Positions 37,021 through 49,820 are shown, counted from the first letter of the stretch. The stretch is 64,000 bases of DNA from Tamarix chinensis (GCA_030549775.1 CM060181.1:52644218-52708217); one strand, 5' to 3'. Numbers and translations are program-made. Notes: generated by a model not told the origin, from the sequence alone.

Positions 37021-38480
37021 TCTCCATTAATTTTTTTACCATAAGTATATTAATATGGATATCTATTTCTAAAGAAAATTTTGGAAACATTATAATATTT
37101 TTCTGATAATCCTATTAAAAGATAATTTAATTTAAAAAAAATACTAACATCATAATGACTTTAGATATATACACAATGTGCACAGTGTGTGTGGTGACAA
37201 CATAGAAATTATAATGTGTGTGTGTGTGTAATCCTATATTTACAAGATTTTTTTTCTTAAATATAATGATTATTAGGTAACAAAGATAAGGCAATGTAAG
37301 ATCCTACACTAAAAATCAAATGTAGCTTAGAGCTTAGATCACTACAAAGAAAATACTCATTGAATGTTATGTCTGCTACCCAAGATAGGATTGATCATAA
37401 TGCGGTTCAAATTGTAAACCAAATCGAACCAAACTATAATTTAATGGTTGTTTTTAGCTTTTAATTTTTTTAAATGAATTATGGATTAAAATTTTAAATT
37501 ACGGTTTATAAACCACAAAACCATATATATAGTTTCAAGTGAGAAAACCACTAACCTCCCTTAACAAATGCTCATGGCTCAACAGAAAAGAAAACCATGC
37601 CAATTGGCATCTGCCATCCACTATCCAACAAAATTAGGACAATGGGTATCTGAATCACCAATTGGACAGAAGCAGGAGCTGGAAGAACCATAAAAACTAG
37701 ATGGAGAAGCTATTCGGAAATCATAAGCCTAAAAATGTTCATCCTCTGAACTATATTCCACCTGTAATCTTCAGTGGCCATATAGTTAAACTGAATGACA
37801 CAGAATTGGAATAGGAGGCTGAACTATGATGATGTTTAGTGGTTAGGTATGTTTTTTTTGGTACTTAACCATCCTACACTGAAGTGGTGAACTATGTCTG
37901 AAAGAACTGGAATCATGTTTCAATGCCAAAAATTCACCTCCATGAGGGTGAATTCTTCCTCTTTCAGCTTAATTAAAAAGATAACAGTGAAAGTATTCTA
38001 GATAGTCCATTTTGGAGTTTTTGGATTCATCCATTGGCACTCAAATAGTGAACTGACAAGTTTACATTCAAGCAGCTTAACTTTCTATATTTGCTGGCAT
38101 ATTGGAGCAGCCAATTGACTATGAATGGAAGACTCAAATGCATGTGCATTGTCACACATTTGGGGAACTGATAACTTATTGTCAGTAATTAAAGAATGAG
38201 CCTACTTAAAAAAGGAGTGGGTAGTTGTGCAAAAGGACCTTATACCTACCCAACCTGTGGCTACTAAAGATTCTCTCAACCTGTCAATAAGGAGACCGAC
38301 ATGCAGCCTGACAGGAATTTAGGTGCCCGAAACCAATATATTCCTTTTTCCGTTTACACGCACTCAAATAAAAGCGATGGAGAGAAAAAAAAATTGTAAA
38401 TCCACTCGATCCTGTCTTACGAATTACATGAAGCCAGCAAAAGAACTCAAGAACAATGTTGCTCGAACCTGAAGTTCAAA
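37021..38480. other. Gene-free region
   Basis: No coding sequence is supported. The A-rich first half carries a short (TG)n at about 37218-37229 and CACTACAAAGAAAATA at 37330. The second half has ordinary composition without a recognisable domain or border. Confidence 0.4.
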
Positions 38481-38487
38481 AAAAAGA

Positions 38488-38637
38488 GCTGCTGATTATT
38501 CATGAACCATATCATTAATAACAGGACCAATTTGCATACTGTGAAAGCCCAAACGGTTAATTATCCATCCCTGCAGCTGCTGATTATTCATGAACCACAG
38601 CAGTAATGACAGGACCAATTTGCATGATGTGGAAGCC
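38488..38637. repeat. Short direct duplication of 62 bases
   Basis: 38488-38549 and 38576-38637 match over GCTGCTGATTATTCATGAAC, ACAGGACCAATTTGCAT and GAAGCC, separated by 26 unrelated bases. About a sixth of positions differ. An open frame (38590-38991 +) covers the second copy but has no recognisable domain. Confidence 0.75.
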
Positions 38638-39182
38638 AAAACAGAATCCATCCAACAATCTGTTCCTTGTCTAGTCAAGACAGTTCAAATTTCAAACAGC
38701 AGCCAAGACCAACTTTTTCACCAATTAGAGGGATTGATGGATGAAGGCACATCCCGTAAGCCACCACACACAGAATGGCCAAAACTGGAAAGCAGTCTAC
38801 CTGCAGCGTTTTTGGCACCATTGCTTCTAGCCTCATCAAGCTTTTTAATGCATTTGCTCCTAAGAGGTCTTATAATAAATTGTAAACTGGCTTCAACAAT
38901 GAACTTAACATATTACCAGCAAGAAAAACTAGAAATACAAGGCAAATATCTAAGTTCAAGAAAAGAAATCTGCACCACTTTTGGATATTGATATGTGCTC
39001 CTTTATGAAGACCAGGAAGCATATTTGTGGGCCCACCACCAAACCCAAATGGGCCAATGATCCAGTTAAAAAGACCTTATTTTGGATAATGGATCTTTCT
39101 TAATAAAATGCCCATTATCAGTTTAGTGGAGCCTAAGCCCATTAGCTTGTAATAAATTAGGGTAGCAATACAGACAGTAGTA

Positions 39183-39230
39183 ATGTTTGCTTCCTGGAAT
39201 GTTAGAGGTTTGTATAAACCTCGAAAATAA
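39183..39230 (+). pseudogene. LINE ORF2 N-terminal fragment
   Basis: The frame MFASWNVRGLYKPRK matches the conserved opening of plant LINE ORF2 endonucleases (SWN.RGL), then stops. The next 500 bases show scraps such as ISVLESK near 39330, suggesting a badly decayed continuation to about 39750. No RT motifs follow. Confidence 0.5.
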
Positions 39231-40599
39231 AAAACAACACCTCAGAAATACTAGACAAGGCAAAAAATCTCTATCAGTGTTCTAGAACCCAATCTGAAGT
39301 TAAAAAACAACACCTCAGAAAACAATATCAGTGTTCTAGAAAGTAAAGAGTAGTTAAAACCCAATCTGAAGTAGCTGAATAATGTGAAATTTGGTTCTAT
39401 AACGCACAGAGTGATTTGGAAATATCTTCCGATCATGTTAAACATATTTTATGTGATTTCAAATAAACTATGAGAATCTGGAGTAAAATTTGTGCCTTGT
39501 GGTGTTTTGGGATTTTTCGGAGAAGCATGATAAGTTTCTAATTTTTGAGAAGGTTCAAGATTTCATGGTTGGTTATGTCTAGTGTAAATAGGATGGAAAT
39601 TTCTTGAATTATAGTTGGATGTTTGGAATGATGTGCTTGGAAAATATGAGACAAAGTATCTAAGTTGTTCATTAAGAAGATTCATAATAGAGGGAATTTT
39701 TAATACTATTCCTATATCAATGGCAGAAGAGGTTGAAGTTGTATATAAGAGGCGGTGACTAGTAGATCTTTGAAAACTGTATTGGTTCCAAATTTGGTTC
39801 TCATAGCTGAATAATCTGAAGTAGCTGTATTGGTGACAACATCTTACTAGTTCATGAATTAGTAAGATGTATTGGTGACAACATCTTTTATATGTTTATG
39901 CACTGGTTTTGCAGCAAATATGCAAGTCTGAATTTTTCTGCACTGAAATGGGTTTATTTTCACTTCTAAAATTGAATACAAACTTATATTACATTATGAA
40001 ATCCAATATAAAAAGATCATAATCAAGTGTGATAAGTTTATAAGCACTTTTGAAGGTAAATTATCCATGATATGTATTATTTTCTGCAGTAAACTTTTAT
40101 ATCTGATTTTTCTACTTTGCTTGTCATTTTCTGTAGTAAAGTTTTACATGGGATATATTTTTCTAAGTTAGGTTTGAACTTTAAATCATAGTTATAACAA
40201 CATAAAGATAACCATATAGGTTCTAGAAATTAAAGGCACTGAACCAGGAAATAAAAATTATTAGACATACAAACTGATGGCTTTTAGGACATGAACAATA
40301 ACAGTAGCCAATCAAATGAATCAGTGACAAAGCTGCATGATGTGAAACCAGAAAGGGAGAAAAAAATAAAACAGGAACCCTCACAAAAATATTTCATTTT
40401 CTAAATCAGTGACAGGAACTTAGTTAGGAAAAAGTAGATAGCAAATTAAGAAACTATGCATTTATCAAATAAAACAGCTCTTAAATATGAATAATAGAAT
40501 TCTCAATTTATGCACATAGAACCCTCACAGAAATATTTCCTTTTCTAAATTGTAGCAGAAAAACTAATAAAAGATAAAAAACAGTCTATTTCCTGAAAT
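39231..40599. other. Decayed LINE tail and gene-free DNA before CACTA-2
   Basis: A phrase of about 50 bases (AACAACACCTCAGAAA and ATCAGTGTTCTAGAA) occurs twice between 39231 and 39345. Beyond 39760 there is AT-rich sequence with no gene. The left end of CACTA-2 should lie here, but no CACTA terminus or hairpin array matching its right end was found. Confidence 0.4.
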
Positions 40600-40610
40600 T
40601 TGAAGGGCAT

Positions 40611-40790
40611 ACCTGATATCAACTTTTTAGCCTTTTCCACATGTAGGATCCTGTCAATACATTCTCCATGGAAAAATTAAACTTTAGATTAATAAATCAT
40701 CAAAACAGTTAGGAAAAAGCAGAGATGGCTCAAGTCTTAATTAAACATACATGTGTGGTGCTACTTAAGCTCATCATTTGCTGAAAATCC
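40611..40790 (-). repeat. Duplicated last-exon segment of the CACTA-2 second gene
   Basis: 40594-40660 and 40720-40760 repeat sequence at 41135-41225 and 41255-41290: GGCATACCTGATATCA, TAGGATCCTGTCAAT and CAAGTCTTAATTAAACATAC. Splice-site-like AG and GT borders are kept in both copies. It is a partial tandem duplication of about 530 bases spanning the end of exon 6 and exon 7. Confidence 0.65.
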
Positions 40791-41152
40791 TCCATTGATA
40801 TACATACTAATATACATACATATATATATATATAGATATTGATATCCAAATGGGAAAAAATGACTCAATCCCACCAATCCACAAACAACAATCAAATAAG
40901 AAAACCTGACTGGTGGGAAAATTAGCTGTCCAACAGGATACCCCAGGCTAGGTTCCCAATTTTACACAACCATGGCTAAAAATTATGGCTCCACCAATTT
41001 CTTACTAAATTTAGCATATTAGTTATGAAAATTTGCTCCCAATTTTGCTCCATTCAAATATTCAGTGTATTAAATTTGAAAAAGACAGAAAATGCATACC
41101 TTCATGGGTAATTCAACTAGTTATGAAAATTTCCTAAAGTTTGAATGGCATA

Positions 41153-43112
41153 CCTGATATCATCTTGAAGGACAGCATCCTAACACAAATTCAGCCTTCT
41201 CTACCTGTAGGGTCCTGTCAATAAAATCATTAGTTTTCTATATGTTGATACATCCGCACAAGTCTTAATTAAACATACCTGTGTGTTGCTTGTTCTTCTC
41301 ATCCACTCATTAACTCTTTCCATAAAAGCTGCTTGAACTTCTTTCATAGAAGCCATTTCTTGTCTAGTGGTGGCCATCTCTTCTTCAGTTTTTTGCAACT
41401 TTTCTTCAGTTTTTTGCAACTTCTCTTCAGTTTTCTGCAGCTTTTCAGTAGTAATAGCTAATTTCTTACTTACCATTTCAACTTCTTCATTGGATTTTCC
41501 TACATTTTGATTACACATATCTAACTTTGACTGGGTAGCCCCATGCCCATAGCCAAATGCCCTACCGCTATGATTTTTTCCATATAGGGCTAGGATGGCT
41601 TCCTTTTCTGCATCAACTGTAGAACCCGAAAATTCAGAACTGCCAGTTTTATCATTGACAAAAGCAATGGCATCATCCTATATTAAAATAGAAAAAATAA
41701 GATACACATAACCAAAATCAAATAGATCAAAAAAATTAGGATACCAGTGAGTAAATGTGTGAATAGATCAGTACTTCATACCACAAACTCTTTCGATGTT
41801 GAATTCATCGAGTAACTCCCATCACGTCTTTTGTGATTTTGTATAAACATTTCCAGGTCACCGGGCTCTCTTCCTTCTAATCTCTTCTGAAGTATCAAAT
41901 AAAAATAAATCAAACAATAAGTCTAAAACACTTTTTGTAGTATATATTTCCAGGTCATGAATTACTCACAAATTCATCTCTAGCAATAGCAAAACTTTTT
42001 GTTCCACGAGTATGAAAATGAGATGCTTCTTTTCTCATAGTTTCTCCTCGCTTAGCAGCACTCTAGATCAAAAAAATAATTATGTGAGTTAATATATGGC
42101 TCAAGTATAACTATATACATAGTAAAATATTTTACCTTTCCTTTATCAGAGAACCAATATTCAACAAGTTTGATCCAATGTGCCTCAGGAAGTCCTGTCT
42201 TATCCCATTTATCAATCACTTGATCTTTAGTCTCACCAGGACGACAATAAATAGCCTTCAACTCATACTTCCTTTGCCTTACCTTTACACCAATATTACT
42301 CAAGAAATATTTATCCATCACACTTCCCGAAGGAAGAAGAAATTTCCCCTGTACAATGAACAGAATAAAATTAATTGTAGATAAAAAGAAAAATATTACT
42401 CAAGAATATTAATAAAAACCAAGAAATACCCGAACTAATTTCTTTAAATCATCTTTGAATCTTTTATGGATATGACGCCAATCATGTTCTTCATAAGGAC
42501 ACCATTCAGGTTTTTTTGCTAAGTCCCCCAACCAACGATGGAAGTAATGCCCCGACTTCCTAATTGGTTGAAACATTTCATTGACATCCACTACCATCTT
42601 CTCACCGTTCCTCAGATTCCAGATATCTTTCAGCTTAATTTTTCGTTGCCTTCGCGTAATCTTTCCCTCACCATCTGAATGATAAATTAGTTAAACATGG
42701 AAGTAAGAGTTACATCAAAGAAATATAATACTAAATAATGTAATGAATCATCCTTACCAATAAATTTCACGAAGTCATTATCAAATATAGTTGTGCTATT
42801 TTCACTTCTACCACTACCATTTCCACTTCCACTTCGACTACCACTACCACTTATATCTGGTGTATCATGCTCATCGGCGATGTGCTCCTCATGGACATGC
42901 CCCTCTAATCCTAGAGCATTATGCAAACCACTATCAAGTGTGAATGGTAAATGTGCATTTGGAGATCCCTCACCTGATGATCTTGTATCAGCAAAAGCTC
43001 GAACAAGTGTGTTTGGTGAAATGGGTGAGCCACTATCATTTGTGCAAGGATGAGATGAAGATGCATGTGAATCAGACATTAATCTCTTTCTTGCATTCTT
43101 TGAGCGATACAT
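41153..43112 (-). CDS. CACTA-2 second gene, transposase_24-like (TNP1/TNPA-type) protein
   Basis: Exons on the - strand, from the 5' end: 43112-42758, 42674-42430, 42348-42136, 42060-41970, 41886-41782, 41687-41279 and about 41217-41153, with GT..AG borders visible at most junctions. The first exon is Ser/Gly-rich. Exons 2 and 3 hold GHYFHRWLGDLAKKPEWCPY and VIDKWDKTGLPEAHWIKLVEYW, which fit the plant transposase_24 family. Exon 4 has RKEASHFHTRGTKSFA and exon 5 RRDGSYSM. Exon 6 ends in a coiled coil with three exact KLQKTEE heptads. In the En/Spm system the second product binds the subterminal repeats and acts with the transposase. No stop is seen in these exons, so it may still be coding, though its last exon is unsure. 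Confidence 0.72.
41385..41450 (-). repeat. 21-base tandem repeat encoding KLQKTEE heptads
   Basis: Three tandem units of 21 bases encode exact seven-residue repeats that extend a coiled coil. DNA differences among the units are few, so the expansion is recent. Confidence 0.8.
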
Positions 43113-43308
43113 GACTACAAAACATATGATTTAAACACACTAAATATAGTTAGATATATCAAACTAATATAAGTATGGGCCACATAAATACTGCAATCAT
43201 TAAGTATTATCAAACTAATATTATAAATATGGTCCACAAAAATACATAGCAATTAAAACCAAATACATACACCAAAAAAGCAAAAAGAACTACTCATCCA
43301 TGTCCATC

Positions 43309-46300
43309 CTAGCTAAATATGTTAATAGAAGTAGAAGGAACAGATTCAGGATAAAGAAGATTAAAATCATCATCGTTTTCAATGGCATCATCTTCTCCTT
43401 CTACACGTGCTCCTAACTGATAGTTGTCTCTTGGCTTTACTTCAACAATGTGAAACCAATCTTCTTGCTTCCCATCTTTGACGTAAAACACTTGGGTTGC
43501 TTGAGATGCAAGAATGAATGGATCATCTTTCAATGTTCTGCCCGTATGAATCAAATGGTTGAAATTTACCAATGTAAAGCCATTGTTATCTTGCTTCAAG
43601 CCTCTACTTGAATTAATATTTACCCAATCACAACAAAATAATACAACTTGGCAACTCCCATAGTAATCCAATTCATAAATGCCTCTAATCCTTCCATAGT
43701 ATTTTATTCCATCAGCAAATACCATCACCCCACAGTTTTGAGTTTTCCTCCTCTCATCTCTCTTTTTTGTATGGAATCTATATCCCCTTGTGATGAAAGA
43801 ATTCATCGATCTAACTAATTTATTAGGTCCTCGTGCCAAAGCCTTCCAAATTTGTCCACCTTCTGTAGCGTCTTCAAAGTGCCGTCCCTAAAATTATATT
43901 TAAAAAATTACACCATTTATACAAAATGAAAGAGTATTTTTATACATGTTAAGAAAACTACCTTTGATTGAAGCCATCTAGAAAACTCTTCAATCACCCA
44001 TTTTTTCTCAGTATTCTCATCAGGTCGAATATTCCTATTTGCCCGACGCTTTTCACGTATGAATTCACTAAAACCATATAAGATAATTATATTTAATAAG
44101 AACAAACTTCGAGTAATAAAGTTACACAACTATTATACTACATGTGATATTACCTACGGTGCGCATCAAAATAGTCATGTTGGATAAGCACGTAACGATG
44201 AGCTTGCTTAAAACTTAAATCATCTAAATTAAGATGATGAATCTTGCCTATCGATCGCCCGCCGGTGTTGAACAATTACTTGTTAAAACCTTGAACAAAT
44301 TCATCATTCCTTGGTCCTCGATTAAATACAGTTTCAACATTTCCAAAATAACTTGAACAAAATGTCAAACATTCATGAATATTGTATCCTTCAGCTATGG
44401 AACCCTCAAGATGAGCTTTGTTACGGACACTTGATTTTAATCGTACTAAGGCCCTGCCAAATAAAACAATTAGGCCATATGACTTCAACCATAGAATTAT
44501 TAAAAGCACTAAGCATGTGGATATGGAATATTACAAATATCCATACCATTCAATAGGATACATCCATGTATAGTGAACTGGACCAGTGAATTTTACTTGC
44601 TCTGGAAGATGCACAATTAGATGCACCATGCTTGTAAAAAAGCTTGGTGGAAATACTTTTTCCATGTGGCACAATGTCAAAACAACGTGTTGTTGTAAAT
44701 TATCAAGCTCTTGTAAATCAAGTTCTTTGCTACATAAGGATTTGAAGAACAATGACAAGTCTGAGATCAGTCCAACAACTTCGGTACTCATAGATGCTCT
44801 TAATGCAATTGGAAGCAAATCTTACATTAAGATATGACTGTCATGGCTTTTAAGGTTGAACAACCTTTTGTCTTTCAAACTAACACATGTTGAGATGTTA
44901 GATGCATATCCATCAGGAACTTTAATATTCTGCAAAACTGACAAGAAACGAACCTTATCACTGGCATTCATGGTATAAGAAGCATCAGGTAAAACATACT
45001 TGTTGTTGGGAAGTTCGATCGGATGTAAATTTTGTCATATCCCAATATCCTTAAGATCCATGCGTGCTTCATAACTGTCTTTTGATTTCCTGTCAATACC
45101 CAGAAATGTTCCTAACAAATTATCACATATGTTTTTCTCTATGTGCATGACATCCAAATTATGACGGATGAGGTGATGTTGCCAATATGGAAGATCAAAA
45201 AAATACTTCTTTTCTTCCAATTATGTGGCACAGGGCTATCATAAACAACTTCCTCCTCCTCCTCCTCCTCCTCCTCCTCCTCATCTATGTCTTCATTAAT
45301 CTCTAAGACAGGTGGATGCCTAACAGTAGATTGAGCATATCTTGTACGTTGATTTGATGACTTGCCATAAACATGATTGATAACATCCATTTGCCTACGA
45401 ATAGCAACTCCTGAAGGTGTAGGTGGAGCCCTATCAACCTCTATTGTTCCATCAAATTCTGAAGGTTGAAACCGAAATAAGTGATCATCTGGTAACCATT
45501 GCCGATGCCTCATATAGCAAAATTTTCTACAAAATTTTAGCCATCTTGAAGAAGTAGCACTTCCACAACATGGGCAAGCAAGTGCGCCCTTTGTACTCCA
45601 CCCTGATAAAATTGCATAAGCTGGAAAATCATTTATAGTCCATATGAGAGCAGCTCGTAATTGGAAGTTTTGCTTCGAAGCTACATCAAATGCATTGACA
45701 CCCTCCCACAACTGCCTTAACTCACGTATGAGAGGTTGCAAATACACATCAATGTCATTACCTGGCCCCTTTGGCCCTGGTATAATCATCGACAAAATAA
45801 ATGATGATTGTTTCATACACATCCATGGTGGGAGATTATAAGGAACTAGAATAACAGGCCAAGTGCTATGATTGGTGCTCAATGTTCGAAATGGATTAAA
45901 ACCATCACTAGCAAGTCCAAGACGAATGTTGCGAGGATCGAGAGCAAAATCAGGATAACGAGCATCAATATCTTTCCATGCTAAACCATCAGCCGGATGT
46001 CTTAATTTCCCATCTTTCACACGATCTCTATCATGCCATCTCATATCTGTGGCCATCTTTGATGACATGTATATTCTTTTTAGCCTCGGAATCAATGGGA
46101 AGTACCGTAGAACTTTCCTTGGTTTTTTCCTTCTATTAAGATCTCGCTCACCCTCATCACTGCAATCCATGTCAATCGGATTCTCCCAACGTGAAGTATT
46201 ACACACCAAACAATTGTTCAACATTGTCCTATCATTTCTTCCATCATTCCAATATAACATGCAATCATTTGGACATGCATCAATCTTTTCATATCTAAGA

Positions 46301-46989
46301 CCCAATTCATTTATCAACTTTTTTGCTTCATACCAAGAAGATGGAAATGGACACAACATAGGAAATGCATTGGACATCAGTTCAAGCAGCATAGTAAAAG
46401 ATTTCGAAGACCAACCGTTCATGCTTTTCAAATGGCACAAGTGCAAAATGAATGATAGTTTTGAATAATTATTGCACCCAGGATATAATTCTTCCTCACA
46501 CTGCTTTAGCAACCTATGATAGCGAACTTCTTCATCACTAGGAGTATTCATAGGTTGGTTTTCAGGTAAATTATCACAACCATGGGAATAATCATCGAAT
46601 CTTGCTTGAAGTGGACTTGAAGATTCAATGGGATGATTTTCAATTCCTTGATCTAATACTCCAAATGCATCTCTCACAAGTGCAGGAATTTCATCTCTAT
46701 CCTCAACGTTTGGCCTAATGTCATCCATACTAGTAGACACATCATTAGCCGGTTCCCATATTGGTTCTCCATGAAGAACCCAATTGGTGTAATTTTTTAG
46801 AAATCCATTTTTCATAACATGACTGGTGATCACATCAACCGGATAACGATATCTATTATAACACTTTCGACATGGGCACCATATTTTTCCATTTATAGCC
46901 GCCTTAGAAGTTGCAAGCTTTAAAAAACTATCAAATCCTGCTAGAAACTTGTTACTAGTCCTGTTTGAATCTATCCAACTTTTATCCAT
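43309..46989 (-). pseudogene. CACTA-2 TNP2-like transposase
   Basis: The start MDKSWIDSNRTSNKFLAG (46989) opens the transposase-associated domain with its CPCRKC zinc-ligand motif (about residues 45-50); the in-frame Met 15 codons upstream lacks this fit. A transposase_21 (Tnp2) domain follows at about 46500-45450 (KMATDMRWHDRDR, LGLASDGFNPF, IPGPKGPGNDIDVYLQPL). Next are an acidic run, NLDVMHIEKNICDN, a DUF4218 region at 44818-44535 (CHMEKVFPPSFFTSMVHL, MYPIEW) and a DUF4216 region at 43839-43309 (YELDYYGSCQVVLFCCDW). Introns lie between 44530 and 43890. A frameshift near 45215 and stops near 45037 (Arg CGA to TGA), 44834 and 44276 break it. The protein would cut and join the element ends. 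Confidence 0.85.
45250..45282 (-). repeat. (GAG)n tract encoding poly-Glu in TNP2
   Basis: CCT repeats on the + strand encode a run of glutamates just before the frameshift. The acidic linker lies between the Tnp2 domain and the NLDVMHIEKN motif. Confidence 0.85.
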
Positions 46990-48040
46990 GATAAAATATA
47001 TTCCCAATTTACCTGAACATTTCAAATGCATCAATGAATCAATAAAAATAATAACTTTCTTTCTATAAATTAAAACTTCTTAGCTCTAGAATAACTAATA
47101 CCATCCAACATTCATAAGCATGTCATATAAATTTCAGAACTGTGTTTGAGAATAATATAATTATAAAACACAATAATAATATAATTATAAACTAAGACAT
47201 TTCTTAATTTGGCCATTGTATTAATTGACATGATGAATTTCAAGAAATATATGAACTAAGTAACTAATGTACATGATTGTTCACATTCTGGCCAAAAATT
47301 ACATATGCTCATTATTTGTAGATGCTTATTCTAATTGACGGATTAAATTTCCAGGAAATATTAGTCCAATATATAGATTTCAAAGTCAATTTCTTAACAT
47401 ATATATATAAATGCTACTCAAATTCAGAGTGTAGAGAAGAAGATTTATACCTCAACAGCACAAAATTATGCAGAGTCAATATAATTTTTAGATAATGCTA
47501 GAGACCAATGGTTCCCCAATCCTAGTGTTAAATAATAAATATTGTGGTTCTGCATTCCTCTTTTTTTAATTCCTTATACTGGTATATCATACCACAGTAA
47601 TGGCCATATTCATCTGATCTTTCTTCCGAATTCGTTGCAATTAACAGCAGCAACAAAACCAACTAATAATGGTGCAAGCAACATATATCACGAGCTAATG
47701 CTGTAACTAAAACCAACAAAACCAACCAATGTAACTACAAATTAGGGAGAAGCTAATGTTGTAACTTATAATTAGGGCTTCGAATTTACCTGTAACCCAA
47801 TTACACGAGCAGCCGGGCGGCGATGGGAGAGAGAATCAAGCCACGGAAGGAACAGGCAAGGCTGAAGCAGGGCGGCAATGGGAGAAAGAATGCTGAAACA
47901 GGGACTAATTCAAAAGGAAAGAAGGCAAACGGGAAGGGGGAGAAGGGAGCAAGACGCGCGTAAATTATCAGACATTAGCCGGCAATTACAATGGGGAGGG
48001 AACAAAGCACGGGAGGGAGAGGGTGCAGCTGAAATTTTTT
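46990..48040 (-). other. 5' non-coding region of CACTA-2
   Basis: Lies between the TNP2 start and the hairpin array. It is AT-rich near the gene and G-rich (+) near 47800-48030, and should hold the promoter and leader. No coding sequence is supported. Confidence 0.5.
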
Positions 48041-48249
48041 ACCGACGGTTTTAAACCGTCGGTATATTAGCGACAGTTAGCGACGGTTTTCAACCGTCGA
48101 TAAAAACATTACCGACGGTTTTAAACCGTCGCTAATATACAGACGGTTTTAAACCGTCGCTAATGTTAATATTTTTTTTACCGTCAACGACGGTTTCGTA
48201 AACCGTCGCTAATTAAATGTCCCTATATACCGTTTTTCCTGTAGCGGTG
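48041..48249 (-). repeat. CACTA-2 subterminal hairpin array and terminus
   Basis: Five hairpins with the core ACGGTTTTAAACCGT, often flanked by AGCG or CCG, lie in about 180 bases. The end on the - strand is CACCGCTACAGGAAAAAC. The design copies that of CACTA-1 (hairpins of AACGGTT/AACCGTT), but the core differs, so the two belong to different families with different presumed binding proteins. Confidence 0.85.
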
Positions 48250-49700
48250 CATGGCACAACCATGCACCACTCAAGCATAAGAAAAAACCCACGCTTTTCC
48301 CTTACGACACAAGCAGGGCTGGATGCTGCGGCTAGATGGGGTTGGCTGCTGGAGCATGCACACACGAGGTTGGGAAGCTCAAGGGGATGAGCTAGTGGTC
48401 GAACGTTGGCTACCGCACCATCTAGTGTGCGAGGAGAACGGGGAGGATGGAGGCGGTCAGGTAGGATAGGGTGGTTGGGGGGAATGCTCGCTGATCTTCG
48501 AGCTTGGAAGCGTCGACAATAAGCTGGAGGTTGGCGGTGAGGTGGTTGGTGAGATAAGAAATGGGGGTGGTTTATCGATTTAGCTCGAGCAAGGAACTCG
48601 ACCGGGTCTGCGTCGAGGTGGAAGTGCGAATGGAGCAGGGTGACGACAAGACAAGAAGAGGCAATGGTGGACGAATGGAGTGGATCAATGGGCGAGGCAA
48701 GGAGAAGTGGGGTCAGGCAGGATCGAGGGGCCACAAAATAGAGGAAGGGAGTAGAAAGATGGTCGAGGTGGCTAGCAAAAGAGGGGGGTAACGAAGGATG
48801 GGTTGAGTCGAAAGGAAAGAAAAACAGAGGGAGCGGTGGTTGTTGGGTGACGAATGGAGCAGGGGGCTGGAATGAGTCGAACAGATAAGAAAGAAGGAAA
48901 AACAAGGGAATCAGGTCGAGGATGGGACTGGGTAGGCTGCATGGGAAGGAGAACGGAGCATAAAGAAGAAGAATGACGGTCGGCAGATGGGACGAGGCAG
49001 AGAAGAAGAAAAAAAAAAGAATAAGAAGGAAGAAGGAAGCCGCAGATGGCGTGATCGGTAGGAGTCAGGCTGGTAGAGGATGGCGGGGGTGCAGGGTGTG
49101 GAGATGACCAGGAAGGGAAAAAATGAAGGGGGTTAGGGTGTTGCGATCGAATGATGAAGGAGGAAAAAAAAAATGATTGTGGCACACGGATTGGACAGGA
49201 CGGGACAAGGAAAGAAGAAAACAAGCAGTAGGGCTGATGGTGATAAAACGGGACGGTGCAGAGAAGCGAGGGCAGGGAAGAAAGAACCAGGCAAGGGTGT
49301 GGTGGCGTGCAACGGGCAAACCAAGCTTGGCGATGTTGATGGAATGAAATGGTGCATAGACGAAGGCAAGTGACACAAGTGGGTTGGGCAAGGACGTGTT
49401 TGGTGAGGAATCAAGCTGGCATAAGGTGGTGAGGGCGCAGGGCGTCGAGGCAGGGAAAACAGGCGAGCAGAGGTGATGATGGGATGAACTATGAAGGACA
49501 GTGCAGGGTTGGGTCACGTTGGCAGGAGGCACAGGAAGGGGATGTTTGGCAAAGTAAGTGTAGTTGAGTGGGGAAGGGAGGCATTGTACGAGGCTACTTG
49601 GTTTGGGTTGGGGATTTCAGTTAAGGGATGGTTGGGTAGGACTAAGGGGTTGGGGTTTAGTTTTGTTTAGGTTGAGTTTTGGGGCAAAATAATGATAAAA
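48250..49700 (-). mobile_element. GA-rich LTR-like block interrupted by CACTA-2
   Basis: Strongly purine-rich on the + strand, so CT-rich on the - strand, with overlapping proline- and serine-rich open frames in several - frames (for example 48213-48905, 49065-49532). These frames are composition artefacts, not genes. The same composition, next to a palindrome and a (ATT)n tract, is found in the LTR at 50461-54356. It is probably part of a related LTR in the opposite orientation. Borders were not found. Confidence 0.45.
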
Positions 49701-49820
49701 GATTTAGGTTAGAAATAATTAATTAATTAAATACATAAATAATATTAATTAATTTTAAGAGGTTATTGAATACTAAAAAATCCTACTCAATTAGTATATC
49801 ATCATAATTGTCGTCGTCTC

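Larger units (their letters stand above)
40600..48249 (-). mobile_element. CACTA-2 (En/Spm-like) transposon
   Basis: Two genes on the - strand, a TNP2-like transposase followed by a transposase_24-type protein, sit downstream of a terminal hairpin array that ends at 48249. This is the normal CACTA order. The right end reads CACCGCTACAGGAAAAAC on the - strand, a variant of the CACTACAGGAAA type. The left boundary given here is the lowest coordinate with recognisable element sequence; the true left end was not found. Confidence 0.8.

Noticed and set aside
37330..37345. CACTACAAAGAAAATA as the left end of CACTA-2
   Set aside because: It does not match the right terminus (CACCGCTACAGGAAAAAC) and lacks a hairpin array beside it.
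48213..48905. 230-codon open frame on the - strand
   Set aside because: Same CT-rich composition artefact; overlaps the CACTA-2 end and has no domain.
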